Shown here: positions 5,474-6,777 of the stretch, piece by piece | How the letters are laid out: the number at the start of each line of letters is the position of its first letter | Numbering within the stretch: position 1 is the stretch's first letter | Assembly: GCA_902462035.1 (NCBI GenBank) | Contig: CABQAC010000118.1 | Coordinates: 1-6,777 of the forward strand | Direction: 5' to 3' | DNA: 6,777 nt | Origin: an uncultured Eubacteriales bacterium | GTDB taxonomy: Bacteria > Bacillota > Clostridia > Oscillospirales > Acutalibacteraceae | Notes under the pieces: generated by a model | What the model saw: the letters and a program-made list of their open reading frames with translations, nothing else | Database searches by the model: none | Told to the model about the DNA's origin: nothing | Made by a program: the position numbers and the translations under genes

Positions 5474-6130
5474 ATGCTGGACCAGAAAGATTTACAAGCC
5501 ATAGCGCAATTGATGGATGTTAAGCTGGATTTCGCATTAACGCCGATACATAACCGCTTGGACACGATCGACGGCCGCCTGGACGGAATCGACGGCCGCC
5601 TGGACGGAATCGACGAGCGCCTGGACGGGATGGACGAGCAGTTTGACAAGATCGAAGTCCGCCTGGACGGGATGGACGGGCGGTTTGACAAGATCGAAGT
5701 CCGTCTGGACGGGATGGACGAGCGGTTTGACAAGATCGAGACCCGCCTGGATGGTGTGGACGAACGGTTTGACAAGATCGAGACCCGCCTGGATGGTGTG
5801 GACGAGCGGTTTGACAAGATCGAGGTCCGCCTGGACGGTGTGGACGAGCGGTTTGACAAGATCGAGACCCGCCTGGATGGAATGGACGAACGGTTTGACA
5901 AGATCGAAGTCCGTCTGGATGGAATCGACGAACGCACCGAACGGGTGGAGGTGCTGCTGGAACACGAACTGCCGCGGCAGATTCAGCTGCTGGCGGAAGG
6001 GCACCGGGGTATTATGGCAAGTATGCCGCGGGCGGAGGAAATAGACGGGCTGCAGTCCCGCGTGCGCACGCTGGAAACGGTTGTGGCGGAGCATTCGCAA
6101 GAAATACAGCAACTGAAAAAGGCAACTTAA
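5474..6130 (+). CDS. heptad-repeat coiled-coil protein of unknown function
   Basis: I do not recognise a function. The 218-residue product has no signal peptide and no membrane segment. A short N-terminal head (MLDQKDLQAIAQLMDVKLD) is followed by 19 uninterrupted heptads (residues 28-160). Most alternate RLDG(M/V/I)DE with RFDKIE(V/T), giving Leu/Phe and Met/Val/Ile at the a and d positions of a coiled coil with charged Asp, Glu, Arg and Lys outside. A less regular helical tail follows (residues 161-218), ending in another heptad-like stretch, LQSRVRTLETVVAEHSQEIQQL. The protein should form a long, strongly charged rod and probably oligomerises. The frame is open to a GTG at 5465, but the ATG at 5474 is preferred because GGGGTGAT (5462-5469) is then a well-placed ribosome binding site. 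It is a single-gene transcript with its own promoter and terminator. A cytoskeletal, scaffold or phage-derived origin is possible but unsupported. Confidence 0.85.
   Translation: MLDQKDLQAIAQLMDVKLDFALTPIHNRLDTIDGRLDGIDGRLDGIDERLDGMDEQFDKIEVRLDGMDGRFDKIEVRLDGMDERFDKIETRLDGVDERFDKIETRLDGVDERFDKIEVRLDGVDERFDKIETRLDGMDERFDKIEVRLDGIDERTERVEVLLEHELPRQIQLLAEGHRGIMASMPRAEEIDGLQSRVRTLETVVAEHSQEIQQLKKAT
5555..5617 (+). repeat. three 21-base tandem units
   Basis: Three consecutive 21-base units encode RLDTIDG, RLDGIDG and RLDGIDE. They lead into the 42-base repeat array, of which they resemble the first half, suggesting that the array grew by duplication of a single-heptad unit. Confidence 0.75.
5618..5911 (+). 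repeat. seven 42-base tandem repeats in the coiled-coil gene
   Basis: Seven consecutive 42-base units, each encoding RLDG-x-D-(E/G) followed by (R/Q)FDKIE(V/T), with a degenerate eighth unit to 5953. Units differ mainly at third codon positions and at the codon for Met/Val in the first heptad. The unit length is a multiple of three and of two heptads, so gain or loss of units keeps both the reading frame and the coiled-coil register. Confidence 0.9.
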
Positions 6131-6134
6131 AACG

Positions 6135-6163
6135 AATCCCCGCCGAATGGCGGGGATTTTTTT
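6135..6163 (+). terminator. terminator of the coiled-coil gene
   Basis: A 10-base perfect stem (6135-6144 with 6149-6158), loop GAAT, and seven T's at 6157-6163, four bases after the stop codon. It is a strong intrinsic terminator. Confidence 0.95.
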
Positions 6164-6200
6164 ACCGCCTTATAAAAAATGGGCGGACGCGTTTTGTTTA

Positions 6201-6238
6201 TTTGTTCCGCGGGGCGCGCAGGGCCGCAAGGGAACAAA
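6201..6238. repeat. extended inverted repeat between the convergent genes
   Basis: TTTGTTCCGCGG (6201-6212) pairs with CCGC (6224-6227) and GGAACAAA (6231-6238), leaving a 3-base bulge and an 11-base loop. It lies between the two terminators. Its right arm is also the T-rich tail of the minus-strand terminator. Confidence 0.45.
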
Positions 6239-6272
6239 ACAAAGCAAGGCCGCAGCTTTCGCTGCGGCCTTG
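6230..6272 (-). terminator. terminator of the XRE-family gene
   Basis: A perfect 12-base stem (6261-6272 with 6245-6256) closes on a GAAA tetraloop when read on the minus strand and is followed by the T-rich tail GCTTTGTTTTGTTCC (6244 down to 6230). It lies 5 bases beyond the stop codon of the minus-strand regulator, so it is that gene's intrinsic terminator. Read in the plus direction a G-run follows instead. Confidence 0.85.
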
Positions 6273-6277
6273 GGGGT

Positions 6278-6640
6278 TTATTCCATTCTGTTGTTGCGCT
6301 GTTTTCTCATAAAGACGACGTAGTCGGCAAGGTCAGCACATTCATCTTCATCAAAATAACTTATTTCGTTCATCAGACGATTATAATGTTCGCCTTGGGG
6401 ATGATAAATTTTATTATAGTTCAATTCATCACCGAGAATATAGTCAATACTTGCGTCCAGAACATTGGCGATTCCGAGCAGTACCGTCCATGAACTGATA
6501 GAATGTCCGTTTTCAATGTTCGAAATATATTTTTCAGTGACGTTCACAGCATCAGCAATATTCTTCTGCGTGAGTTTTTTGTTTTTGCGCAGATCCTGAA
6601 TGCGCTTTCCTATCGCTTTTAAATTTATCATCCCCACCAT
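6278..6640 (-). CDS. XRE-family (Cro/CI-type) transcriptional repressor
   Basis: A 120-residue cytosolic DNA-binding protein. Residues 8-65 form a helix-turn-helix of the HTH_3/XRE type: IGKRIQDLRKNKKLTQ, then NIADAVNVTEKYISNIENG with the usual recognition-helix pattern, then the WTVLLGIANVLDASIDYILGD cap that is very common in Firmicute phage and integrative-element repressors. The C-terminal 45 residues are acidic then basic (ISYFDEDECADLADYVVFMRKQR) and probably mediate dimerisation; there is no peptidase domain. The start is uncertain. The ATG at 6640 is only 2 bases from GGAAGG; a GTG at 6637 has better spacing; the ATG at 6631 (MINLKAIGKR) gives the most family-like N-terminus. The gene is visibly AT-richer than its left neighbours. 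It faces away from a truncated gene starting at 6771 and likely represses that gene and itself. Confidence 0.9.
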   Translation of the reverse strand: MVGMINLKAIGKRIQDLRKNKKLTQKNIADAVNVTEKYISNIENGHSISSWTVLLGIANVLDASIDYILGDELNYNKIYHPQGEHYNRLMNEISYFDEDECADLADYVVFMRKQRNNRME

Positions 6641-6688
6641 ATCCTTCCATGATCCATTTTATAGTGGGAGTATGGCAAAAAAGAACTC

Positions 6689-6694
6689 ATTATA
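6689..6694 (-). promoter_or_regulatory. probable -10 of the XRE repressor gene
   Basis: The minus strand reads TATAAT at 6694 down to 6689, about 49 bases upstream of the repressor start. No good -35 hexamer is seen at 16-18 bases; that position is partly covered by the palindrome at 6702-6715, so bound repressor would overlap this promoter too. Confidence 0.5.
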
Positions 6695-6701
6695 TTTATC
6701 C

Positions 6702-6715
6702 TATAGTTGACTATA
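6702..6715. promoter_or_regulatory. palindromic operator candidate TATAGT-TG-ACTATA
   Basis: A perfect inverted repeat with 6-base arms and a 2-base centre, overlapping the -35 box of the rightward promoter (6707-6712). Another TATAGT half-site lies at 6660-6665, between the repressor gene and its -10. Size and position fit the binding site of a small XRE repressor controlling both directions. Confidence 0.6.
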
Positions 6716-6735
6716 TTGTGGAGTTATGTTATATT
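6707..6735 (+). promoter_or_regulatory. strong promoter of the truncated right-edge gene
   Basis: TTGACT (6707-6712), a 17-base spacer and TATATT (6730-6735), with an upstream TG one base before the -10 (6727-6728) giving an extended -10. This is close to consensus and would fire strongly unless repressed. Confidence 0.8.
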
Positions 6736-6770
6736 GATTTCATATTTTGATAAGTATGGGAGGAAACGCC

Positions 6771-6777
6771 ATGTCAA
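6771..6777 (+). CDS. start of a gene truncated by the window end
   Basis: Only ATG TCA A is present (Met-Ser). It is accepted as a gene start because GGGAGG (6758-6763) lies 7 bases upstream and a near-consensus promoter sits 35 bases before the ATG. Being divergent from an XRE repressor, it is expected to be the first gene of the controlled element. The product is unknown. Confidence 0.6.

Noticed and set aside
5555..5953. Tandem repeats considered as a CRISPR array
   Set aside because: The units are contiguous with no unique spacers and encode in-frame heptads.
5449..6112. Long minus-strand open frames with repeated SIPSRR-like or QAGLDLVKP-like units opposite the coiled-coil gene
   Set aside because: They are mirror images of the 42-base repeats. 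They lack a ribosome binding site and a credible start, and the plus-strand frame has promoter, ribosome binding site, heptad register and terminator.

Overview
The window reads as chromosomal DNA of a GC-rich anaerobic Firmicute, most likely a gut clostridium of the Oscillospiraceae type. This is inference from strong purine-rich ribosome binding sites, textbook hairpin-plus-T-run terminators, near-consensus sigma-A promoters, the GC-rich coding style and the family types present. Nothing in the sequence fixes the genus.

Left part (1-1460): two genes on the minus strand, a PAP2-type membrane phosphatase followed 17 bases later by a DUF2461 family protein, probably one transcript. Their promoter is back to back with that of a divergent AraC-family regulator, and the two -35 hexamers touch.

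Centre (1483-5336): an L-rhamnose catabolic cluster on the plus strand, in the order AraC-family regulator, rhamnulokinase (rhaB), L-rhamnose isomerase (rhaA). It ends in a very strong terminator. RhaA converts L-rhamnose to L-rhamnulose and RhaB phosphorylates that to L-rhamnulose 1-phosphate. The aldolase (rhaD) and a transporter are not in this window, so the route is incomplete here. The regulator is the obvious candidate to sense the sugar. A long dyad in the last codons of the regulator sits just upstream of a good -10 box in front of rhaB, and a UUCG-capped hairpin separates rhaB from rhaA.

Right of centre (5337-6163): a stand-alone gene for an unrecognised soluble coiled-coil protein. 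It is built of 19 consecutive heptads, encoded largely by seven near-identical 42-base tandem repeats. Its consensus promoter contains a perfect 8-base inverted repeat that begins just before the -35 and ends at the edge of the -10 box, so it looks repressor-controlled. A strong terminator follows.

Right end (6164-6777): base composition drops sharply (41 of 60 G+C at 3121-3180, 18 of 60 at both 6361-6420 and 6661-6720). Here lies a minus-strand XRE/Cro-CI type repressor and, diverging from it, an excellent promoter, ribosome binding site and start codon of a gene cut off by the window end. A 14-base palindrome covers the -35 of that rightward promoter. This looks like the regulatory switch at the edge of a horizontally acquired element, the rest of which is outside the window.

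I see no CRISPR array, tRNA, rRNA or insertion sequence. No clearly new system can be claimed; the most distinctive items are the repeat-built coiled-coil gene with its operator-like promoter and the foreign-looking switch at the right edge.
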